Positions 1 to 9,718 of a stretch of DNA of 48,873 nucleotides are shown one piece after another. The position numbers and the translations under genes were made by a program. Below the pieces are notes generated by a model, which was not told the DNA's origin, ran no database searches, and saw only the letters and a program-made list of their open reading frames with translations. Origin of the DNA: Flavobacteriales bacterium. Lineage in GTDB: Bacteria; Bacteroidota; Bacteroidia; Flavobacteriales; Flavobacteriaceae. The stretch lies in the NCBI GenBank assembly GCA_004213965.1, contig SGZI01000002.1, positions 1 through 48,873 of the forward strand, in the 5' to 3' direction. Each line of letters begins with the position of its first letter. Position 1 is the stretch's first letter.

Positions 1-336
1 AGATAGATTTTGATATTGGTTATATATTTCATTTTTTAAATCAAATTCAACATATCTTGATACATTTATTATAGTCTGTCTTGTTAAAAATGTAAAAAAA
101 CCAGATAATACAGCAGCCAATAGGATAAGGAATATATTCTGAATAAGCTCATTTTCTACTATTGATTGATCAATTATTACATTCCTTCTATACTGATCTA
201 TAATATTTATTGAATTTCTTACTAATCCTGGGGTAAACAAAAGCAATATTCTAGCAATTATTATTATAATCACTCCAAGCAATAGGTTTAACCTGTATTT
301 GTAAAAATATTTATTAAGGTGTTTTAATTCTTTCAC
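1..336 (-). CDS. ABC transporter permease/ATP-binding protein, N-terminal part (partial, runs off window start; GTG start)
   Basis: Reverse strand reads (V)KELKHLNKYFYKYRLNLLLGVIIIIIARILLLFTPGLVRNSINIIDQYRR..., a hydrophobic ABC exporter-type TM region; divergent from nusB as commonly seen in Flavobacteriia. Confidence 0.6.
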   Translation of the reverse strand, partial: MKELKHLNKYFYKYRLNLLLGVIIIIIARILLLFTPGLVRNSINIIDQYRRNVIIDQSIVENELIQNIFLILLAAVLSGFFTFLTRQTIINVSRYVEFDLKNEIYNQYQNLS

Positions 337-416
337 TGATTATAAATTCTTTCTAATAAATTTTAATAGTATCTTGCGTAAAATTAAATTAAAGTATTTA
401 ATTAAAGTTCTTTAAA

Positions 417-1364
417 ATGCTTACTAGAAGACATATTCGCCTAAAAATAATGCAAATTATCTACGCATTAAAAATTTCTGATTTCGAATATACAAAACAG
501 ACAGAGAAAAATCTCTTAGACAGTATAGATTCTATGTATGATTTATATTTAATTTTAATCTCGTTACTAGTAGAGTTATTAAAAAAAGCAGAAAATAAAT
601 TCCTAATTTCTAAACAAAAAATCTTAACTGACAATAAAAGTCATTTTGATAATCAGAAAATTATCAAAAACCAATTCTTAAATTATTTAAAACTTAATGA
701 GGTATTCAATCAGGAGATAAGAAAGAGATCTCTGGATGTATGGGAGATTGATTTTAAATATGTTGATTTGATATACGATCAATTAATAAAAAGTGATTTT
801 TATTCTGAGTATTTGACAAGTATTGAACTTTCTTTTAAAAATGATAAAGATTTTGTTTCTAGGCTATACAAAGATGTTATAGTTAAGGATGAAAAACTGT
901 ATAGTTACCTTGAAGATAAAAATATTAATTGGGTAGATGACTTGCCATTGGTAAATACAATTATTTTAAAACTAATAAATAAATCAAAAAAAGTAAATCT
1001 TAAAAAATATTTATTACCAAAATTATATAAGGATAGTAAGGATAAATTATTTGCAAAAAAATTACTAAAAATGACATTAGAAAATTATAGCAAATACAAT
1101 AAGGAAATATCCAAAAAAACAAAAAACTGGGATTCTGAAAGGATAGCAAAATTAGATTATATAATGTTAAATATGGCAGTTTGTGAACTTGTTGAGTTCA
1201 AAACTATCCCAATTAAAGTAACCTTAAACGAATATATTGAGATCTCAAAAGAGTATTCAACACCAAAAAGTAATATATTTATAAATGGTGTATTGGATAG
1301 TATTGTAAAAGATTTTACTAAAAAACGTAAAATAATTAAAGAAGGTAGAGGTTTGCACGAATAA
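417..1364 (+). CDS. nusB: Transcription antitermination factor NusB (long Bacteroidota form)
   Basis: MLTRRHIRLKIMQIIYALK N-terminus and C-terminal NusB domain (LDYIMLNMAVCELVEF..IPIKVTLNEYIEISKEYSTPKSNIFINGVLDSI). Confidence 0.9.
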   Translation: MLTRRHIRLKIMQIIYALKISDFEYTKQTEKNLLDSIDSMYDLYLILISLLVELLKKAENKFLISKQKILTDNKSHFDNQKIIKNQFLNYLKLNEVFNQEIRKRSLDVWEIDFKYVDLIYDQLIKSDFYSEYLTSIELSFKNDKDFVSRLYKDVIVKDEKLYSYLEDKNINWVDDLPLVNTIILKLINKSKKVNLKKYLLPKLYKDSKDKLFAKKLLKMTLENYSKYNKEISKKTKNWDSERIAKLDYIMLNMAVCELVEFKTIPIKVTLNEYIEISKEYSTPKSNIFINGVLDSIVKDFTKKRKIIKEGRGLHE

Positions 1365-1407
1365 CATTTTTTTATATTTTTACAGCAAAATTTAATTCTT
1401 TTAAAAA

Positions 1408-1905
1408 ATGAAAAACATATTATTTTTATTATCGTTATTTTTTATATTTTCTTGTGGTGATGACCCCTTTAGCAAGGTAAAGTCTGAAAATGTTCAAAAA
1501 GCATCAGTAAGAGATAATTCCACCACTAATTCTGCAATTATGACTTTTGACAAGGCAGTTCATGACTTTGGGACTATTCAAAATGGAACCCCTGTAGAAA
1601 CTGTTTTTTCTTATACTAACACAGGCAAAAGTCCTTTAGTTATTACAGATATTAAAAGTACATGCGGTTGTACAGTTCCTAGAGATTGGAGTAGAGAGCC
1701 GTTAAGTCCTGGAGAATCATCACAATTTACGGTTAAATTTGATGGAAAGGGTGTTAATAAGACTTCTAAAACAGTTACAGTCACTGCTAACACTGCAACT
1801 GGTAGAGAAACAGTTAAGATAACAGCATTTATTAATAATCCAGAAATGGCAGAAAAGCTTAAGAATAGACCAGCGAAGCAAATGCCAGGTCCAGTAGTAG
1901 AATAA
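1408..1905 (+). CDS. DUF1573 domain lipoprotein
   Basis: Lipoprotein signal MKNILFLLSLFFIFSCGDD; DUF1573 core FDKAVHDFGTIQNGTPVETVFSYTNTGKSPLVITDIKSTCGCTVP. Confidence 0.85.
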   Translation: MKNILFLLSLFFIFSCGDDPFSKVKSENVQKASVRDNSTTNSAIMTFDKAVHDFGTIQNGTPVETVFSYTNTGKSPLVITDIKSTCGCTVPRDWSREPLSPGESSQFTVKFDGKGVNKTSKTVTVTANTATGRETVKITAFINNPEMAEKLKNRPAKQMPGPVVE

Positions 1906-1915
1906 TATATTATAG

Positions 1916-2191
1916 ATGGATACTAGTAGCGTTTTTATTCTTGCAATTTTATTGGTTACTTATTTTTTTATAATAAGACCTCAGCTTAATCAGTCTAAAA
2001 CGGAAAAGAAATTTAAAACTGAACTAAAAAGAGGTGATAGAATAGTTACAATTGGAGGAGTTTATGGAACTGTAAATGATGTAAATAATAAAGAAGGAAC
2101 CTGTATTATTGCAACTATGGCTGGAAAGATTAAGATAGATATATCTGCTATTTCTATAAGTAAAACTACTAAGCTTAATAAGAATAAATAA
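1916..2191 (+). CDS. yajC: Preprotein translocase subunit YajC
   Basis: Single TM with FFIIRPQ and GDRIVTIGGVYGTV motif; position after nusB/DUF1573. Confidence 0.9.
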   Translation: MDTSSVFILAILLVTYFFIIRPQLNQSKTEKKFKTELKRGDRIVTIGGVYGTVNDVNNKEGTCIIATMAGKIKIDISAISISKTTKLNKNK

Positions 2192-2261
2192 TCATTAAGC
2201 TCTTTGTTTTTTTTAGTTAATTCATTTTATTATATTTTTGTTATGTAGTTCATTGTTGTGA

Positions 2262-3281
2262 ATGTATAAAAAGATAATTCTTCCTTTCTTATTTTTATTT
2301 GATCCTGAAAAAGTTCATAATTTTACATTTCTATTTTTTAAAATAAGTTTAAACCTTCCTTTTATTGGTTTTTTTGTAGAGAAAACATATTCATTAAAAA
2401 ACAAAAAACTAGAAAAAAAATTATTTGGATTAGATTTTAAAAACCGAGTAGGTTTGGCCGCTGGATTTGATAAAAATGCTAAATTATATAAGGAATTAAG
2501 TCGTTTTGGTTTCGGCTTTATAGAAATTGGAACTGTTACCCCAGAACCTCAACAAGGAAACCAAAAGAAGCGATTATTCAGATTAAATAATGATCAAGGA
2601 ATTATTAATAGAATGGGTTTTAATAATGATGGAATGATTAAGATTGCTTTGCGCTTAAAGAAAAACAAAAATATATTGATTGGAGGAAATATTGGGAAAA
2701 ATAAGAATACCCCAAACCCTAATGCCGTTAATGATTATTTGCTTTGTTTCAACCACTTATATGATTTTGTTGATTACTTTGTCGTTAATGTAAGCTCTCC
2801 AAACACACCTAATTTAAGAGAATTACAAAACAAAGATTTTTTATCTAGAATATTAAAATCTTTAAAGGATGAAAATTTAAAAAAAACAAAACCAAAACCA
2901 ATATTGCTAAAAATTTCTCCAGATTTATCTTATGAGATTCTTTCAGAAATAGTGGATTTGGTTATTTCTTTAAAAATAGATGGAATTATAGCAACCAATA
3001 CTACTGTTAGTAGAGATAATTTAATTTCAAAGCATAAAAATGAGCCTGGAGGATTAAGTGGTAGGCCAGTTGCAAAAAAATCTAATGAAGTAATTAGATA
3101 TATTAATAAAAAAAGTAATGGACTAATTCCAATAATTGGTGTAGGAGGTATACATTCTGCTCAGGATGCTATTGATAAAATTAAGGCGGGAGCAGATCTA
3201 GTTCAAATATACACTGGGTTTATTTATGAAGGTCCATCATTAATAAAGTCTATAAATAAGGCATTAGTTGATTTAAACTAA
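2262..3281 (+). CDS. pyrD: Dihydroorotate dehydrogenase (quinone, class 2)
   Basis: [66 protein letters not shown] motifs. Confidence 0.93.
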   Translation: MYKKIILPFLFLFDPEKVHNFTFLFFKISLNLPFIGFFVEKTYSLKNKKLEKKLFGLDFKNRVGLAAGFDKNAKLYKELSRFGFGFIEIGTVTPEPQQGNQKKRLFRLNNDQGIINRMGFNNDGMIKIALRLKKNKNILIGGNIGKNKNTPNPNAVNDYLLCFNHLYDFVDYFVVNVSSPNTPNLRELQNKDFLSRILKSLKDENLKKTKPKPILLKISPDLSYEILSEIVDLVISLKIDGIIATNTTVSRDNLISKHKNEPGGLSGRPVAKKSNEVIRYINKKSNGLIPIIGVGGIHSAQDAIDKIKAGADLVQIYTGFIYEGPSLIKSINKALVDLN

Positions 3282-3283
3282 TT

Positions 3284-5026
3284 TTATTTTACTATAAATT
3301 TTACATTTTCTTCTCTACCGTTTGAGATAATATTAAGAAAGTAAATACCAGAGTCTATTGATTCTATGTTGATTGCTAAATCAGATTCTGAAGAAACAAT
3401 TTTATTTAATATAACTCTACCATTAATATCAAATATTAAATATCTTTCAGGAAAGCTCTCTCCATTTAATTTAATATTGATTGTGTGTTCAGATGGATTG
3501 GGATAAACACTAAAATTGCTAACATTAATATCTGATAAACTTAAATAATTAGTGCTTATTTGCGTGTCTTCTTCCCATCCAAAATTTGAGTTCCAATAAA
3601 TTGTAGAATTATCATCTGTTCTTAGAATATAATATTCCTGACCTGCAGCCCCTTGACCAGGAGCATTGTTAGATAATCCATCTCCCTGAGTATCATATAT
3701 TGTAAATGTATAACATTCAGAAGACACAACATCTAGAGCATGGGTATATTGCCCAGAGGAACTATAAGGACCTCCAGAATCTAGTACTGTACCTGAACTA
3801 TCTTTAAATTCCCATGTGTTTTGATTAATTCCATTAGCAACGTTTACAGTAAGATTTACAGTAGTTGTCTCATATATGTTTGAATCATAACTAATATAAG
3901 CTGGAAAAACCTTTGTTATTGAAGCTGAATTTGAATTTGTAATAGTAAGAGTAACATCATAATCTCCAAGGCTATATGTGTGTGAAGGGTTTTGAATATC
4001 GTAGTCAATCACATCGTCACCGTCAACATCCCATTGCCATGAAACTGCTCCAACGCTTGTATCAGTAAAGTTAACAGTTATAGTATCATCGCAATCTTGA
4101 TTTTCATCAGAAGTAAAATCAACATTAAACGACGGGCATTCATAATAAGATTTAAATGTATGATAGCCAGCATACATCCTAGCATATTGACCATTAGTTA
4201 ATGAGTTTGTGCATGACTGAGGTGAGTAAGACATGATATTTGAAGTGTCTGGATCAAAGAATTGACCCTGAGCATCTGTATCGTTTCCAGTATAAACACA
4301 ACTAACGTTGCTTACATTACTTCCATTTAATTGAGGGTCAGCAGGTGTATCACATATTTGATCTCCACCAGAGGAGCAATTTGAACCACTTACTAATTCA
4401 GTAGTTAATGTGCCATTTTGGACTCCATGAGTATGGATTAGATTCCAATGATGTCCAAATTCATGAAGTAATGTATCACCATCTGCATTAGTTGTACATT
4501 GATTGTCCATAACAATCACATCATAATATTGATTGGAACTTCCAGGAAGATAGGTGTAACCGCATATTCCATTTCCTCCAGAGGTAATTGATTCAACAAA
4601 ATATATATTTAGAATATCTGGCTGATTATGTGAATAGAGACTTCCTTGTTCATCCGTATCGAAAGCATACAAGTTATTATCAGCTATGTAGTTTATATCA
4701 TCACATATATTCATTTCTAAAAAAGAATTTACTAGGTATGAGTTGGCTTCTTCAATTTCTGCTATGACATCTGAAGCGGATATTGCAGATGTGCCATTTG
4801 CTTGTGTAACTATATGAATTTTTACAGGAACATTAGTTATAGCAGTTGATGTTTTGTTTGCTTTTAACTGGTAGTATTTTTTTTCATAATTTTCAAGAAT
4901 TTCTCTTTTTTCATCCATACTGTTAAAATAATTTTCAGGAACTTCAGTTCCACAAAAATTATTAATATTTTGCGCTGATGAATTTATTGAAAATATAATT
5001 GCGATTATAAATAGTATTTTTTTCAT
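3284..5026 (-). CDS. Secreted M43 (pappalysin-like) zinc metalloprotease with PKD domain and T9SS type A C-terminal sorting domain
   Basis: Signal peptide; HEFGHHWNLIHTH zinc motif; PKD-like FTDTSVGAVSWQWDVDGD; C-terminal NFSVYPNPSEHTINIKL...SGIYFLNI. Confidence 0.85.
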   Translation of the reverse strand: MKKILFIIAIIFSINSSAQNINNFCGTEVPENYFNSMDEKREILENYEKKYYQLKANKTSTAITNVPVKIHIVTQANGTSAISASDVIAEIEEANSYLVNSFLEMNICDDINYIADNNLYAFDTDEQGSLYSHNQPDILNIYFVESITSGGNGICGYTYLPGSSNQYYDVIVMDNQCTTNADGDTLLHEFGHHWNLIHTHGVQNGTLTTELVSGSNCSSGGDQICDTPADPQLNGSNVSNVSCVYTGNDTDAQGQFFDPDTSNIMSYSPQSCTNSLTNGQYARMYAGYHTFKSYYECPSFNVDFTSDENQDCDDTITVNFTDTSVGAVSWQWDVDGDDVIDYDIQNPSHTYSLGDYDVTLTITNSNSASITKVFPAYISYDSNIYETTTVNLTVNVANGINQNTWEFKDSSGTVLDSGGPYSSSGQYTHALDVVSSECYTFTIYDTQGDGLSNNAPGQGAAGQEYYILRTDDNSTIYWNSNFGWEEDTQISTNYLSLSDINVSNFSVYPNPSEHTINIKLNGESFPERYLIFDINGRVILNKIVSSESDLAINIESIDSGIYFLNIISNGREENVKFIVK

Positions 5027-5078
5027 ATAATTATTGAATTGAAAGTAAAAATAATTAATTTTTTATAAAATTTTAAGC

Positions 5079-5702
5079 ATGGAGAGTATATTAATTTCTT
5101 TTTTTATTGCTAGTTTTTTTCTTGCACTTGCACCTGGTCCAGATAATTTCTTTGTTTTAACCTTTAGTGCTAAATATGGAAAAACACTTGGATTTTATAC
5201 TGTTTTAGGATTGATTTCAGGTTGTTTTATTCACACAACCTTTGTAGCCTTTGGCGTTTCAGCATTAATTGTAAGTAATCCTTTTCTTGTTTCTGTATTA
5301 AAATATATTGGAGCAATATATCTGTTATTTGTTGCAATAAAAGTATATAATTCTGAAAATGAAATAACAGATATTCGCGATAGCGTGAATAAAAAAAACA
5401 AGTTTAAGGTATTTTTAAATGGCTTTTTAATGAATATGTTAAATCCTAAGATTTTAATTTTCTTTTTAGCATTTTTTCCAACCTTTATTTTTAGTGATTA
5501 CATAAATCCAGTTATTCAGTTTTATATTCTAGGAGGAATTTTTATGTCAATTACTTTTATTGTTTTTATTACAATTGTCTTGATGTCTTCTTTTATTAAC
5601 AATAATTTTAAAAAGTTTAAAGTATACACTGAGTTATTGAAATGGATTAACATTATTGTCTTAATTTCAATTGCAATAATGATACTATTTTCTGAAAATT
5701 AA
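5079..5702 (+). CDS. LysE family translocator
   Basis: APGPDNFFVLTFSAKYGKTLGFYTVLGLISG and multi-TM profile. Confidence 0.85.
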   Translation: MESILISFFIASFFLALAPGPDNFFVLTFSAKYGKTLGFYTVLGLISGCFIHTTFVAFGVSALIVSNPFLVSVLKYIGAIYLLFVAIKVYNSENEITDIRDSVNKKNKFKVFLNGFLMNMLNPKILIFFLAFFPTFIFSDYINPVIQFYILGGIFMSITFIVFITIVLMSSFINNNFKKFKVYTELLKWINIIVLISIAIMILFSEN

Positions 5703-5731
5703 GCTAATTTTATACATCTTAGCTATTTTAA

Positions 5732-6592
5732 ATGTCAACTATTAAAATTATTGAATGTCCTAGAGATGCAATGCAAAGTATTAAGGAATTTATTCCAACA
5801 GATTATAAGTTGAAATATCTTCAGTCTTTAGTAGATGTAGGTTTTGATACCATAGATATTGGTAGTTTTGTTTCAAGTAAAGTTATACCGCAACTATCTG
5901 ATTCAGCAGAAATTATCGATAGAATTAATTTGACTAATAATACCAAGTTGTTGGTTATCATTGCAAATAAAAGAGGTGCGTTAGAGGCATGCACTCATGC
6001 TAAAATTTCATATTTAGGCTATCCCTTTTCAATTTCAGAAAATTTCCAAATGAGAAATACTAATAAGACAATAAAAGAATCAGAAAAGGTTTTAATGGAT
6101 ATACAGGAAGTTTGCTTAAGTCATAATAAGGAATTGGTAGTTTATTTATCTATGGGTTTTGGAAACCCTTATGGTGATCCTTGGAGTTTTGAAATAGTAG
6201 ATAAATGGATTTCAAAATTGGTTGATCGGGGTGTTAAGATAATTTCATTAAGTGATACTATTGGTTCTGCAGACGCCAATTCTATAGGTCAATTATTTCA
6301 AAACATATCAAAAAAGTATAAGGATATTGAGTTTGGGGTTCATCTTCATACAAACCCTAGATCATGGTATAATAAGGTTGAGGCTGCCTATGAGGCTGGA
6401 TGTAGGCGATTTGATGGAGCAATAAAAGGTTTTGGCGGATGTCCTATGGCTTCCGATAAGCTAGTAGGTAATATGCCAACTGAAAAATTAATTTCTTTTA
6501 TTACTGAAAGAAACATTGCTTCAAGTGTTAATTTATTACGCTTTGAAAGTGCATTTAATAATTCTCTTGAAATATTTAATAGATATAAATAG
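5732..6592 (+). CDS. Hydroxymethylglutaryl-CoA lyase
   Basis: ECPRDAMQ, DIGSFVSSKVIPQ, SLSDTIGSA, FGVHLHTNP, GFGGCPMA motifs. Confidence 0.88.
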   Translation: MSTIKIIECPRDAMQSIKEFIPTDYKLKYLQSLVDVGFDTIDIGSFVSSKVIPQLSDSAEIIDRINLTNNTKLLVIIANKRGALEACTHAKISYLGYPFSISENFQMRNTNKTIKESEKVLMDIQEVCLSHNKELVVYLSMGFGNPYGDPWSFEIVDKWISKLVDRGVKIISLSDTIGSADANSIGQLFQNISKKYKDIEFGVHLHTNPRSWYNKVEAAYEAGCRRFDGAIKGFGGCPMASDKLVGNMPTEKLISFITERNIASSVNLLRFESAFNNSLEIFNRYK

Positions 6593-6616
6593 TATTTTTT
6601 GATCAAAAAATACTAT
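6589..6616. terminator. 28-bp perfect palindrome between convergent genes, candidate bidirectional terminator
   Basis: atagtattttttga|tcaaaaaatactat, 14-bp arms overlapping the HMG-CoA lyase stop codon; neighbouring genes converge. Confidence 0.55.
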
Positions 6617-6650
6617 AAAAGGATAATAAATACATTACGCTAATCTTAGT

Positions 6651-9494
6651 TTAATTAATTATCAATTTATTTTCATTAGAGGAAATATTGTTTTTTACTT
6701 GGATAATGTATTCTCCTTTTTCAATATACTTTTTGTTATCCTTATCATATAAATTGTTATTAATAAAATTTAATCCTTTATCCAAGTTATAAGTTTTGTT
6801 AAAAATTATTCCGGAGTCATTTTTAACAAGAAAATCAACTTGAGACTTATTTTTAGAAAAGATAACGACTTCAATATTTGGTTCCATCGTATTCCCATAC
6901 CAATTTTTTGAACCCCATCTAGATGAAAATTTTACTTTATCTATATCATAAATATATAGTTCACTGTCTAATATATTCTGATTTAATTTTTGAAGCACTT
7001 CTATATTTGTTACATAAATAGACCTCCCATGTGTGCCTACTATTAAATCATTTTCTCTTGGATGAATAACTAAATCATGAACTGGAGTATTTGGTAATCC
7101 ACCACTAAAAGCAAAAAATATATTTCCATAATCTAAAGAGGCATATAATCCATGGTCTGTTCCTACGTATATAAGTTTTTCATTTTTTAAATCTTCAATT
7201 ATTACATTAACTGGCTCATTAGGGATATTATGACCTATCTTACTCCAATTTAAACCATAATCCTCAGAGACATATACCATAGACTCAAAATTATCCCATC
7301 TATAACCATTTAGCGATAAATAAACTCTACTCTCTTTAAATTTTGAAGGATATATTCCACTTACCCACATTTTTTTAGGCAAAGAACTACTAATGTTTTT
7401 CCAAGTAAAACCACCATCTTTTGAGATATGAATTAAGCCATCATCACTGCCAACATAAATCAAACCATACTTTAATTCAGACTCAATAATAGTAGTTAAA
7501 GTGCCATAACTTACATTGCCTTTTATGCCACCATTTGTAAGATCAGCTGACAAGGTTTCAAAATCATTTCCTTGGTTTAAAGACCTGTGAAATTTATTGG
7601 ACCCCATATAAAGAATATCTTGATTATGTCTAGATAAATAAATTGGCGTTTCCCAATTCCATCTATATGGCTTCTCTCCTAATTTATGACTAGGAGTAAT
7701 TCTTTTTCTTTCACCTGTTCGTGTATTAACTCTAGCATAATTTCCAAATTGAGATCCTGTATATACTGTCTCGTTATCTCTAAAATCTATTTCAGTTTGC
7801 ATACCATCTCCTCCAAGAATAGATTTCCAAGGATATTGACCTGAACTATGCCATCTTAAACTTGACTTATAATCTGATGGTCCCATCCATACACCATTAT
7901 CTTGAAGTCCTCCATAAACATTATATGGATCATTCATATCAATATTTATATCATAAAATTGACCTACAGAAGTGCTATTATGCTTCATCCAATTCTTACC
8001 AGCATCATATGAAATATTCAAACCACCATCATTACCTGCGATAAGATGACCGGATCTATTAGGGTTTACCCACAAAGCTTGATGATCACCATGCATATTA
8101 TCAAAGCCTATAGACTCCCATGTTTTTCCAAAATCAATTGATTTCAAAAGAGGAACACCTAATACGTATAATTTTGCTGGATCTTGAGGGTCTACCCTAA
8201 TTTCTCCAAAATAATAACCATAAGAGAAATAAAGATTACTTAACTCATCCTCATTTACCTTTTTCCATGTTATTCCATAATCTTGAGAAGAATAAACTTC
8301 TGCTCCTATTACTGGAGTTTCATAAAGCAAACTATTTGAGTCTTCTAAAAATTCAACTAGAGAAATTGGATCAATACTTCCATCTGTAACTAATTGTTTT
8401 ATTTTATCAGATTTGTATTCAGAAGGAAATCTATTTGATCTAAGGAATTTGTTCAATTTTTTATCAGATAATTTTAGAAAATCACTAATTGAAATATCTC
8501 TCAACATATCTTTAGTAAGATCATCATTCTTTTTTTTAGATGGAGTAGAAGCTCTTCTATCCTGATTATCTAAGATTGCATATATAATATTTGGATTTGA
8601 TTTAGATATATCTAACCCAATTCTACCTGTTCCTTCTGTATCAGGGAATCCACTTAATCCACCCGATATCTCTTTCCAATTTTCACCACCATCAGTTGAT
8701 TTAAATATGCCAGATCCTAATCCTGAACCATCAAAATTCCAAGCCATTCTTTTTCTCTCCCACATTGATAGATAGAGAATGTCAGGATTAGATGGATCAA
8801 TGACTAAATCAATTGCACCTGTCATATCATTGATAAATAGAGTATTTCTCCATGTAACCCCTCCATCTGTTGTCTTATATAAACCTCTATCCTTATTTGA
8901 AGAATATAAATGACCTAATGAAGCCACCCATATAATATTATTATCTTCGGGATGAATTATGATTCTACCTATATGATGAGACCCTTTTAATCCTATATGA
9001 GTCCAATCTTTTCCTCCATTAGAAGATTTATAAATTCCATTCCCAGAATAAGAAGATCTACTTGAATTATTTTCACCCGTACCTACATAGATTATATCAT
9101 TTTCCCAATCAACCTCAATATCTCCTATTGTCATCACCATCTGATTATCAAAAATAGGGTTAAAGCTATTTCCATTATTTGTGGTTTCCCATAATCCTCC
9201 AGAAGCATATGCAACATAAAAATGAGATGGGTCTTTTGGATTAACTGACAAATCAGTTACTCTTCCACTCATAACTGTAGGACCTATATTTCTGAAATTA
9301 ATATTTTTTACTATAGAATTTTTTTCTAAGTAAACCCTGTCTAAATATCCATTAAATCTTTCTTCAGTAGATGTAGCTAAGGGATAATTAGGTTTTTTAT
9401 TATTCTTTTGAGAATAAGCATTATTTATAAAAAATAATATTAATAATAATTTTAATATTTTAATCATTGGTTTAGGTTTGAATTTATTGTTCAT
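6651..9494 (-). CDS. Secreted VPS10/sortilin-like BNR-repeat (photosystem II Ycf48-like/glycosyl hydrolase-annotated) protein
   Basis: Repeated S.DGG..W.. / SKDGGFTWKNIS BNR-type repeats; signal peptide; 947 aa. Confidence 0.8.
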   Translation of the reverse strand: MNNKFKPKPMIKILKLLLILFFINNAYSQKNNKKPNYPLATSTEERFNGYLDRVYLEKNSIVKNINFRNIGPTVMSGRVTDLSVNPKDPSHFYVAYASGGLWETTNNGNSFNPIFDNQMVMTIGDIEVDWENDIIYVGTGENNSSRSSYSGNGIYKSSNGGKDWTHIGLKGSHHIGRIIIHPEDNNIIWVASLGHLYSSNKDRGLYKTTDGGVTWRNTLFINDMTGAIDLVIDPSNPDILYLSMWERKRMAWNFDGSGLGSGIFKSTDGGENWKEISGGLSGFPDTEGTGRIGLDISKSNPNIIYAILDNQDRRASTPSKKKNDDLTKDMLRDISISDFLKLSDKKLNKFLRSNRFPSEYKSDKIKQLVTDGSIDPISLVEFLEDSNSLLYETPVIGAEVYSSQDYGITWKKVNEDELSNLYFSYGYYFGEIRVDPQDPAKLYVLGVPLLKSIDFGKTWESIGFDNMHGDHQALWVNPNRSGHLIAGNDGGLNISYDAGKNWMKHNSTSVGQFYDINIDMNDPYNVYGGLQDNGVWMGPSDYKSSLRWHSSGQYPWKSILGGDGMQTEIDFRDNETVYTGSQFGNYARVNTRTGERKRITPSHKLGEKPYRWNWETPIYLSRHNQDILYMGSNKFHRSLNQGNDFETLSADLTNGGIKGNVSYGTLTTIIESELKYGLIYVGSDDGLIHISKDGGFTWKNISSSLPKKMWVSGIYPSKFKESRVYLSLNGYRWDNFESMVYVSEDYGLNWSKIGHNIPNEPVNVIIEDLKNEKLIYVGTDHGLYASLDYGNIFFAFSGGLPNTPVHDLVIHPRENDLIVGTHGRSIYVTNIEVLQKLNQNILDSELYIYDIDKVKFSSRWGSKNWYGNTMEPNIEVVIFSKNKSQVDFLVKNDSGIIFNKTYNLDKGLNFINNNLYDKDNKKYIEKGEYIIQVKNNISSNENKLIIN

Positions 9495-9511
9495 TTAATT
9501 TAAAAAAAAAA

Positions 9512-9652
9512 TTCCCAACTGAAAAATTAGTCTGCTTTATAGAACATAATAATATTAATTCTGATATAAATCCGTTGCGTTTAGACACTACATTTAATAA
9601 TTCTCTTGAGATTTTAACAGATATAAATAACTCTTATTTAAAATTATTCTAA
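9512..9652 (+). pseudogene. Fossil 3' end of an HMG-CoA-lyase gene
   Basis: Frame starting at 9512 reads FPTEKLVCFIEHNNINSDINPLRLDTTFNNSLEILTDIN..., gapless over 34 aa (20 identical) with the C-terminus PTEKLISFITERNIASSVNLLRFESAFNNSLEIF of the intact gene at 5732..6592. Confidence 0.8.
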
Positions 9653-9718
9653 ATAATTTTTTATAATTCTAACTCTTGTCTATATTTGCACTATTAATAA
9701 TTAATCTAAATAAAAATT

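Noticed and set aside
417-1364. Unusually long NusB as a fusion
   Set aside because: Long NusB with an N-terminal extension is usual for Bacteroidota.
9495-9718. IS element or transposon ends around the VPS10 insertion
   Set aside because: No terminal inverted repeats, target-site duplication or transposase fragment found at the boundaries.
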